NCBI GenBank assembly: GCA_013813825.1
Contig: JACCRA010000037.1
Location: 1-12,744 of the forward strand
Source of the DNA: Pyrinomonadaceae bacterium
GTDB taxonomy: Bacteria > Acidobacteriota > Blastocatellia > Pyrinomonadales > Pyrinomonadaceae
Length of the DNA: 12,744 nt
Direction: 5' to 3'
Positions 6,945-12,744 of the stretch are shown here, piece by piece. A program made the translations under genes and the position numbers. The notes below the pieces were generated by a model. That model did not search any database. It saw only the letters and a program-made list of their open reading frames with translations, and had not been told where the DNA came from. The number at the start of each line of letters is the position of its first letter. Position 1 is the stretch's first letter.

Positions 6945-7667
6945 TCAAACCGTGACATTGGTTCCCTGCATGTCGGCGACTTTACTACCGCCGGGCGGCG
7001 TCGCCGAGGAGTTGGCTCTCTCAGTTGCAGCACTCATCGCCACGGCCGGGACGGCGGTGGCGGGCGGCTTCCCATTCGCGACTTCGGGCGCTAGCGCGGC
7101 GCGCGTTGGCATTGAGACTGGCGCTGCTGCCGCGCGTTGTGTCATGTGGCAACTGCCCTCAAAGATCGCGCCCTGCTCAATGATCAGTTCCGGCGTCTGG
7201 ATGTTGCCGACGACACGCGCCGTGCGCCCCAGTTCGAGCCGCTCCGTCGTGTTGATGTCGCCGTTAATGGTGCCGTTGATTTTTGCCACAGCGACGTTGA
7301 TCTCGGCATCCATCTGCCCGCCACTGCTGACGATGAGCGTCCCCTTTTCGGAGTTAACACGCCCCGCCAAGCGACCGTCCACGCGAAGCATCCCTTTGAA
7401 AGTGGCCTCGCCTGTCAACGCCGTCGTGTTGCCGACGAAGCCGCCGACCACGCCATCCTTGATCGCCCGCGCAAGATTCTCGTGCTCTGTCGTCGCCCCG
7501 CCGGCGCGCCCGGCCGCCGACTCACCCGCCGGAAGCTGCTCGGCAAAAACCTTCTCACTTGAAATAGCTGCTAACGCCGAAGGAGTCGTAATAACCGGCG
7601 GCTGAGGAACATTTCCCAAGTGTTCCTCAGCCGGCTCCGACTTTGAGCCTCTACCCATTCTTAACAT
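6945..7667 (-). CDS. Bactofilin (polymer-forming cytoskeletal protein)
   Basis: A 240-residue protein of the bactofilin family (formerly DUF583), which polymerises without nucleotides into filaments that scaffold cell-shape, wall-synthesis or division proteins at the membrane. The beta-helical core spans about residues 72-172 and shows the repeating pattern GNTTALTGEATFKGMLRVDG, RLAGRVNSEKGTLIV, AEINVAVAKINGTINGDIN, ERLELGRTARVVGNIQTPEL and IIEQGAIFEGSC. The N-terminal 65 residues are flexible, and the C-terminal 65 are Ala/Pro/Thr-rich and low in complexity, a longer tail than in many bactofilins. ATG at 7667 has GGGAG about six bases upstream on the minus strand. No M23 peptidase gene, a frequent bactofilin neighbour, is nearby; the CxxC protein follows instead. 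Confidence 0.93.
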   Translation of the reverse strand: MLRMGRGSKSEPAEEHLGNVPQPPVITTPSALAAISSEKVFAEQLPAGESAAGRAGGATTEHENLARAIKDGVVGGFVGNTTALTGEATFKGMLRVDGRLAGRVNSEKGTLIVSSGGQMDAEINVAVAKINGTINGDINTTERLELGRTARVVGNIQTPELIIEQGAIFEGSCHMTQRAAAAPVSMPTRAALAPEVANGKPPATAVPAVAMSAATERANSSATPPGGSKVADMQGTNVTV

Positions 7668-8456
7668 GCACTACTCCCTTCAATTTTAGTTCAGGTAATG
7701 ATGGCCGCTGCGGTCGTTTTAACGTGGACGCCTCTTGCAACAAGCGCCTGAAGCTGCGAGTTGGGTGCGGTTGGTTCGCCTAATTAAGGAACGGCGTTCG
7801 ATGTGATCAACCAACGGGGTGTCATCCTACACCGAACCGCACGGTTTTTCTTGTTTTTCTTCCTAGGTGTTCTAACTTTTACGCTAGAGACTTCCTCCAA
7901 CAAGCACCCTAGCTAAAGTTTCAAAGAGCCGCACAGGTGACTCTCGTAGGTGATCTACGCTGACGAGACAATGACTATCGTAATGATAAGGAGAGTAGCA
8001 CAACTTGAAGGCGCAAATTTGAAAACATGTGCCCGGTGGCTGCGGAGTCGCCTCTAACATAAATGGTCGAGGTCTTCTCCGATATTTAGCTAAACACAAG
8101 CGACAGCCAAGTTTATTGCGAGGCGGTTGTAATGTGATTATGTTCCGACAAAATTAGCGCTTAAAAATTCAATGAACGGCGCAACCAGTATCGCAACTTA
8201 CTTGCCAGCCTCGACATTGTGCCCGAACGAAAGAGCATATCGAGGGACAGGCACATCGTCTGATCATCTCTGTGTGCTCTGTGGCTCAAAACCTTCTCTT
8301 GCCTCCTATAGTTTCCTCTTCAAAACGCTGTCACTCCGATTTTCAGTGCGTTTTGATATACTGGCTTCCTATAATCAACATCGCCCGTCGCAGGACTCCT
8401 GGCACCGTTATGATGCGCGGCTCCCAATGCGGCTGGCTTTGATCTACTCTGACTTT
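7668..8456. other. Long gene-poor region of lower GC
   Basis: This 789-base stretch lies between the divergent bactofilin and queG genes. One hand-counted 60-base line (7861-7920) is about 43% GC, against about 68% for a line inside queG (8581-8640). No convincing gene is seen. A 71-codon minus-strand frame (8099 to 7884) lacks a ribosome binding site and a domain, and the open frame from 8172 is only a 5' extension of queG. It must hold both divergent promoters; TATACT (8357-8362) and TATAAT (8370-8375) are candidate -10 elements for queG without matching -35 boxes. A possible structured element lies at 7769-7850. Confidence 0.5.
7769..7850 (+). other. Possible structured RNA element, low confidence
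   Basis: Several complementary segments cluster here: GTTGGTT (7770-7776) with AACCAAC (7809-7815), GGTGT (7818-7822) with ACACC (7829-7833), and a short AACCG/CGGTT pair (7835-7846) followed by T-rich sequence (TTTTTCTTGTTTTTC). Read rightward this resembles a short RNA ending at a weak terminator. No known RNA class is recognised, and chance is a real alternative. Confidence 0.25.
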
Positions 8457-9449
8457 ATGCGCGAAATGACACTGAGTTTCAGGGAGAGGACGTGCCGCGC
8501 GGCGCAAATCAAAGAGCGTGCACTGCAAGAAGGGTTCCATAAAGTCGGCATTGTTTCCGCCGCGCCGCTCATGGAAGAAGGCGCGCGACTTGCCGAGTGG
8601 CTGCGGCGTGGCTTCCACGGCGAGATGCGTTGGATGGAACGCGACCCAACGCAACGCACCGATCCGTGTCAACTCTTCCCGGCGGCGCGTTCCGTCGTCG
8701 TCGTCGCGCTCAACTATTACACCCCGCACGAGCACGCGGACGATCCGGCGATTGGCAAAATCTCACGCTATGCGTGGGGCGACGATTATCACGATGTGGT
8801 TGGCGAAAAGCTAAAATCCTTGCTTGCATGGATCAAGAAGCAATGGCCGGAGGCCGAAGGCAAGACGTGCGTGGACATTCAGCCGATGATGGACAAGGCG
8901 TGGGCGGTGCGCGCTGGACTCGGTTGGATCGGCAAGCACTCGAACCTCATTACGCGCGACTTCGGCTCATGGGTCTTTATCGGCGAATTGTTGCTCAACC
9001 TTGAACTGGCGGCGGATACCGAGCGGGAAGCGGATCACTGCGGCTCCTGCACGCTCTGCCTTGACGCCTGCCCGACTGGGGCGATCACCGAATCCTACGT
9101 CGTCGATTCCAACCGCTGCATCTCCTACGCGACCATCGAACTGCGCGCGCCCGAACTGCCCGCCGCCGTCGCCGGCAATCTCGACCAATGGCTCTACGGC
9201 TGCGATACCTGTCAAGATGTGTGCCCATGGAACCGCTTTGAGCAACCGACCGACGAAGTTCGCTTCGAGCCGCGCCCCGGCAACATCTCGCCCAATCTCG
9301 CCGAGATCATCGCTCTCACTCCCGAAGCCTACGCCGCCCGCTTTCGCCGCAGCGCCGTCAAGCGCGCGAAGCTCACGGGACTGCAACGCAACGCCCACGC
9401 GCTTGCGCGACAAGTCGCGGCCAGTGCCGGGAATGACAACGGGGATTGA
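8457..9449 (+). CDS. queG: Epoxyqueuosine reductase (QueG), short form
   Basis: A 330-residue cytoplasmic cobalamin- and iron-sulfur-dependent enzyme that reduces epoxyqueuosine to queuosine at the wobble base of GUN-anticodon tRNAs. The DUF1730-type domain carries SRYAWGDDYHDVVG and VDIQPMMDKAWAVRAGLGWI; Asp140 is the likely catalytic acid by family position. Two [4Fe-4S] sets are complete: Cys195, 198, 201 and 205 (CGSCTLCLDACP) and Cys221, 249, 252 and 256 (CDTCQDVCPWNRF). The C-terminal HEAT-like extension of the Bacillus enzyme is absent, as in other short QueG forms. The frame is open back to 8172, but residues before 8457 show no family similarity. ATG at 8457 fits the domain edge, though no good ribosome binding site is visible, and 8427 or 8466 are alternatives. 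No other queuosine genes are in the window. Confidence 0.94.
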   Translation: MREMTLSFRERTCRAAQIKERALQEGFHKVGIVSAAPLMEEGARLAEWLRRGFHGEMRWMERDPTQRTDPCQLFPAARSVVVVALNYYTPHEHADDPAIGKISRYAWGDDYHDVVGEKLKSLLAWIKKQWPEAEGKTCVDIQPMMDKAWAVRAGLGWIGKHSNLITRDFGSWVFIGELLLNLELAADTEREADHCGSCTLCLDACPTGAITESYVVDSNRCISYATIELRAPELPAAVAGNLDQWLYGCDTCQDVCPWNRFEQPTDEVRFEPRPGNISPNLAEIIALTPEAYAARFRRSAVKRAKLTGLQRNAHALARQVAASAGNDNGD

Positions 9450-9486
9450 GCCGCTACTTTTGCTTGTCAATCGATTTCATAATTTT

Positions 9487-9597
9487 AGGAGTTACGCAGG
9501 TGGCGGAGTCGGGCGGAAACCGAGGACGTTAGGGAGCGTGCCTGAAGCTCACACACTCGCTGACGCTCTCGGTTTCTGCCCACACTGCGTAACTCCT
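9487..9597. mobile_element. MITE-like 111-bp inverted-repeat element
   Basis: Perfect 13-bp terminal inverted repeats, AGGAGTTACGCAG at 9487-9499 and its complement at 9585-9597, bound the element. Inside, the arms continue with GGGCGGAAACCGAG (9511-9524) against CTCGGTTTCTGCCC (9568-9581, one mismatch) and further weaker pairing toward the centre. The left arm has about eight extra bases between the two blocks. It carries no gene. Terminal repeats plus small size suggest a non-autonomous insertion element or a dispersed palindrome; no target-site duplication is evident. It begins 37 bases after the queG stop. Confidence 0.6.
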
Positions 9598-9714
9598 TCA
9601 TGTCTTGAGCGCCCGCCCGGCCGGTTCACCCTTGCGCCTGATTGAAAGCCGACCCACGCGCGTCGTACACTCTTCCGGCCGCAACAACCCAATAGCCGTG
9701 AGAGATTATTATTG

Positions 9715-9978
9715 ATGCTCAACATTCAACTTAAAGACCGCACGGAAGGGCCGGTCTATCTCCAAGTGCGAAATCAAATTGAAGCGCAGATTCGCGACAA
9801 AGGGATCGCCTCCGGCGAGAGCCTGCCCCAGCCCTCCGCCCTCGCGCAAAAACTGTCCGTCGATAAAGGCGAAATCCAGCGCGCTTATTTCGAGTTGGAA
9901 CAATTGGGGCTGATTAAGAAATCCGCGCGCAAAGATTTTCTCTCCGGCAGAGAGGTCATTACCTATTCGGTGAGCTAA
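9715..9978 (+). CDS. Standalone GntR-type winged-helix DNA-binding protein
   Basis: An 87-residue protein consisting almost only of a GntR-family N-terminal winged helix: GPVYLQVRNQIEAQIRDKG, then GESLPQPSALAQKLSVDKGEIQRAYFELEQLGLI, then a short tail. The usual C-terminal effector domain (FadR, HutC, MocR or YtrA linker types) is absent, so no ligand can be proposed. Positions that normally read PSxRxLA and VSRxTV are PQPSALA and VDKGEI here, so several canonical DNA-contact residues are changed. TTG at 9712 is directly followed by ATG at 9715; ATG is preferred, with GAGAG about a dozen bases upstream as a weak site. It lies 91 bases before moaA on the same strand but is probably a separate unit, because moaA has its own promoter. 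Confidence 0.8.
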   Translation: MLNIQLKDRTEGPVYLQVRNQIEAQIRDKGIASGESLPQPSALAQKLSVDKGEIQRAYFELEQLGLIKKSARKDFLSGREVITYSVS

Positions 9979-10015
9979 CTATCCACGCGTCCGCCCCATG
10001 CTCGGCTCCCCCGGC

Positions 10016-10045
10016 TTGGAAGGCGTGATCCGCGCGGCGTATCAT
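10016..10045 (+). promoter_or_regulatory. Sigma-70-type promoter for moaA
   Basis: TTGGAA (10016-10021) and TATCAT (10040-10045) are separated by 18 bases. This places the start near 10052, about 18 bases before the moaA GTG, leaving a short leader that holds only the ribosome binding site. No molybdenum-cofactor riboswitch fits in this gap. Confidence 0.5.
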
Positions 10046-10069
10046 AGCGGATGTTATTAAGGCGCAGGC

Positions 10070-11119
10070 GTGAGTAAAGACCCGCGCCGGACACCGCTTG
10101 TGATTGTCAAATTTAACGTGACTGAACTACTTAAAGATTCCTACAACCGTGTGATCCGCGATTTGCGCGTGTCGCTGACCGACCGGTGTAATTTCCGCTG
10201 CTTCTACTGCCTGCCGCACGGCGAGCCGCCGATGGCCCCGAAGGAGCAGATGCTCACTTACGAGGAGATCGAGCAGGCGTGCCGCCTTTTTGTCGAACTC
10301 GGCATTGAAAAAATCCGCCTGACCGGCGGCGAGCCGATGCTGCGCCGCGACATCGAGACGCTGATTCGCAAACTCGCCGCGCTCAAACCCGCAGGCTTGC
10401 ACGATCTCGCGCTGACCACGAACGGCTATTTCCTGCCAGAGCGCGCTGCTGGATTGAAAGCAGCCGGCCTCGACCGCGTCACCATCAGCCTCGACAGCTT
10501 GAAGCCGGACACGTTCCGGCAGATGACCGGCGTGGACGTGCTCGAACGAGTGCTTGCCGGCATCGAAGCGGCGAAGGCGGCGGGGCTGACGCCGATCAAG
10601 ATCAACGCTGTCATCGTGCGCGGGCACAACGAGGCGGAGGTTGCGGACTTCGCCGGGTTCGCGCGCGAGCACGATCTGCGGATGCGCTTCATCGAGTTCA
10701 TGCCTCTGGACTCCGGCCACGACTGGTCACGCGCGGACGTGGTTTCGGGGCGCGAGATTCGCGAACGGATTGAAGAGCGTTTCCCACTGGTCCCCGCGCC
10801 CGTCCGTCGCGGCGCGGAGACCTCGGCGCGCTTCGTCTTCGCTGACGGCGCGCCCGGCGAAGTCGGCATCATCGCGCCCGTCTCCGAACCCTTCTGCGGC
10901 GCTTGCTCCCGCATCCGCCTCACAGCCGACGGCCAGATCAGAACGTGCCTTTTCTCCACTGTCGAACATTCTCTGCGCGATTGTATCCGCGGCGGCGCAA
11001 GTCGCCCGGAAATTATCGATTACATGAGGAGCGTCGTTTTGAAGAAAGAGCCGCGCCACTTCATCAACGATCCCGACTTCCGCCAACCCGCGCGGACGAT
11101 GAGCTTTATCGGCGGCTAA
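10070..11119 (+). CDS. moaA: GTP 3',8-cyclase MoaA (molybdenum cofactor synthesis)
   Basis: A 349-residue cytoplasmic radical SAM enzyme that converts GTP to 3',8-cyclo-7,8-dihydro-GTP, the first step of molybdopterin synthesis, working with MoaC. The radical SAM cluster is CNFRCFYC (Cys40, 44, 47), followed by RLTGGEPMLRRDIE and the SAM-binding TTNGYFL region. The C-terminal GTP-binding [4Fe-4S] cluster is CGAC...C (Cys276, 279, 293; C-x2-C-x13-C). The protein ends in SFIGG, keeping the C-terminal Gly-Gly needed for catalysis. The length is typical, with an extra 15 or so residues at the N-terminus. The start is GTG at 10070 with AAGG (10059-10062) seven bases upstream. moaC and other cofactor genes are not in the window; the uma2 gene follows after 15 bases. 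Confidence 0.97.
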   Translation: MSKDPRRTPLVIVKFNVTELLKDSYNRVIRDLRVSLTDRCNFRCFYCLPHGEPPMAPKEQMLTYEEIEQACRLFVELGIEKIRLTGGEPMLRRDIETLIRKLAALKPAGLHDLALTTNGYFLPERAAGLKAAGLDRVTISLDSLKPDTFRQMTGVDVLERVLAGIEAAKAAGLTPIKINAVIVRGHNEAEVADFAGFAREHDLRMRFIEFMPLDSGHDWSRADVVSGREIRERIEERFPLVPAPVRRGAETSARFVFADGAPGEVGIIAPVSEPFCGACSRIRLTADGQIRTCLFSTVEHSLRDCIRGGASRPEIIDYMRSVVLKKEPRHFINDPDFRQPARTMSFIGG

Positions 11120-11134
11120 ACTGCGAGGTGTCGA

Positions 11135-11680
11135 ATGAGCACAAAGGTAGAAGCGACTATCGAAGACTTGTATCAAGTCGAAGGCAAGGCAGAGATTGTT
11201 GACGGGGAGATCGTGCTGATGTCACCAACTGGCGGTGCGCCGAACTACGCCGCGATGGAGATCACTTTTTCTTTGCGCCAGCACGCTAAACGCACCAAGA
11301 GCGGTCGCGCCGTCGGAGACAATGCGGCGTTCACGATTGATTTACCTAATCGCAAGTCGTTTAGTCCCGACGCGGCGTTTTACGTTGGTCCAATAACCAT
11401 GAAGTTTTTTCAGGGGGCGCCAATCTTCGCCGTCGAAGTCCGTAGTGCCAACGACTACGGCCCGAAGGCCGAACAAAAGATGGCACATAAGCGCGCCGAT
11501 TATTTCGCGGCGGGCACGCACATCGTTTGGGATGTCGATCTCTTGAGTCCCGATGTCGTTCGCTCTTATCATGCCGGCGACCCTGAGCGTCCGCAGATTT
11601 TCCGGCGCGGCGAAGTGGCCTCTGCCGAACCGGCCGTGCCGGGGTGGTCGATGCTGGTCGATGATCTGTTTGTCGAGTAA
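11135..11680 (+). CDS. Uma2 family protein (DUF820, PD-(D/E)XK-like nuclease fold)
   Basis: A 181-residue member of the Uma2/DUF820 family, a restriction-endonuclease-like fold often annotated 'Uma2 family endonuclease'; the true biological role is not established. Family features in order are the opening YQVEGKAEIVDGEIVLMSP, the acidic residue Asp79 in SPDAAFY, Glu101 in FAVEVRSANDYG, and KMAHKRADYFAAGTHIVWDVD. Arg103 stands where many members have Leu in EVLS. The ATG at 11135 is preceded by GAGG with seven bases of spacing. The gap to moaA is only 15 bases, so the two are probably co-transcribed, although Uma2 genes are scattered widely in genomes where they are abundant and no functional link to molybdenum is known. 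Confidence 0.9.
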   Translation: MSTKVEATIEDLYQVEGKAEIVDGEIVLMSPTGGAPNYAAMEITFSLRQHAKRTKSGRAVGDNAAFTIDLPNRKSFSPDAAFYVGPITMKFFQGAPIFAVEVRSANDYGPKAEQKMAHKRADYFAAGTHIVWDVDLLSPDVVRSYHAGDPERPQIFRRGEVASAEPAVPGWSMLVDDLFVE

Positions 11681-11687
11681 GTCAGGC

Positions 11688-11706
11688 CGGGCAGTAGTAG
11701 TGCCCG
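11688..11706 (+). terminator. Weak hairpin after uma2
   Basis: CGGGCA (11688-11693) pairs with TGCCCG (11701-11706) around a seven-base loop, seven bases after the uma2 stop. The following sequence, GTCAGTTATTTTG, is only moderately T-rich, so termination efficiency is doubtful. It may help to separate moaA-uma2 transcription from the riboswitch leader. Confidence 0.35.
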
Positions 11707-11731
11707 TCAGTTATTTTGAAAAGTCGAAGAA

Positions 11732-11829
11732 GTTTTCGGGGGAGCCGCGAACACGAGTCGCGGCTGAGAGTCACAATCGTTGTGAGACCCCTTGAACCTG
11801 ACGCGGTTAGTACCGCCGGAGGGAGAAAC
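11732..11829 (+). promoter_or_regulatory. TPP riboswitch (THI element) aptamer
   Basis: This is a complete thiamine pyrophosphate-sensing aptamer in the thiC leader. Conserved blocks occur in order: GGGGGAGCC (11738-11746), GGCTGAGAG (11762-11770), ACCCCTTGAACCTGA (11787-11801), GGTTAGTACCG (11805-11815) and GGAGGGA (11818-11824). Visible stems are AGCCGCGA/TCGCGGCT (11743-11750 with 11758-11765), TCACAA/TTGTGA (11771-11776 with 11780-11785), GCGGT/ACCGC (around 11803-11816) and a closing helix between GTTT (11732-11735) and AAAC (11826-11829). The wording is essentially consensus, so binding of TPP is very likely. The leader's own promoter is not clear. Confidence 0.96.
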
Positions 11830-11833
11830 GCAG

Positions 11834-11872
11834 AAAGACCGTTCCGGCGCTGTGTGTTTCGGGACGGTTTTT
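11834..11872 (+). terminator. Riboswitch-controlled intrinsic terminator before thiC
   Basis: ACCGTTCCG (11838-11846) pairs with CGGGACGGT (11860-11868) with one G-U pair; AAAG (11834-11837) extends the stem into the T-run, and TTTTTCTTT follows. Bases 11843-11849 (TCCGGCG) are also perfectly complementary to CGCCGGA at 11814-11820 inside the aptamer. An antiterminator that competes with the TPP-bound fold can therefore be drawn. The expected logic is TPP present, terminator forms, thiC off. Confidence 0.88.
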
Positions 11873-11911
11873 CTTTGACGGCCGGACGCTGGAAAGGCGG
11901 CCGGGAGGTAA

Positions 11912-12744
<833 letters not shown>

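Noticed and set aside
7884..8099. 71-codon minus-strand open frame in the low-GC gap
   Set aside because: It starts with GTG and has no Shine-Dalgarno, matches no family I know, and lies in noncoding-looking sequence.
8172..8456. 95-residue N-terminal extension of queG
   Set aside because: No similarity to QueG proteins; the family domain begins at about 8457. The open frame appears to be chance.
9001..9645. 214-codon plus-strand frame overlapping queG and the MITE-like element
   Set aside because: Out-of-frame shadow of queG, rich in Pro/Ser/Ala/Arg, with no domain.

Overview
The window is a stretch of bacterial chromosome with high GC content (about 60% in coding DNA by eye). It holds twelve protein genes, one of them cut by the right edge, plus one riboswitch. 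No rRNA, tRNA, CRISPR array, transposase or phage gene is visible. A bactofilin, a class I FbaB-type aldolase, a Uma2-family protein, a TPP-switched thiC and several extragenic palindromes fit a soil-type lineage such as Acidobacteriota (Blastocatellia-like). That assignment is an inference from gene content only.

Layout. Positions 105-1733 encode an exported-type amidase that starts with TTG. Positions 2089-3243 encode a UlaG-like metallo-beta-lactamase-fold hydrolase with an unusual C-terminal membrane segment. Positions 3418-4521 encode class I fructose-bisphosphate aldolase (fbaB) behind a clear extended -10 promoter. After a large imperfect inverted repeat come an ECF sigma factor (4622-5200) and its overlapping RskA-like membrane anti-sigma factor (5200-6063), then a small acidic protein (6190-6411). 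A perfect 29-bp palindrome (6529-6589) separates this rightward block from a leftward pair: bactofilin (7667 down to 6945) followed by a 98-residue CxxC protein (6898 down to 6602).

A gene-poor, lower-GC stretch (7668-8456) precedes queG (8457-9449, the last step of queuosine synthesis). Downstream lies a 111-bp MITE-like inverted repeat, a standalone 87-residue GntR-type winged-helix protein (9715-9978), moaA (10070-11119, first step of molybdenum cofactor synthesis) and a Uma2-family protein close behind it. The window ends with a complete TPP riboswitch, its intrinsic terminator, and the first 275 codons of thiC, the thiamine pyrimidine synthase that the riboswitch controls.

The genes are mostly independent housekeeping and cofactor units. 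Tight coupling is visible only for the sigma/anti-sigma pair, bactofilin with the CxxC protein, moaA with uma2, and riboswitch with thiC. Nothing amounts to a clearly new defence or mobile system. The best leads are the extragenic palindromes, the membrane-anchored MBL protein, the small orphan proteins and the degenerate lone GntR domain.
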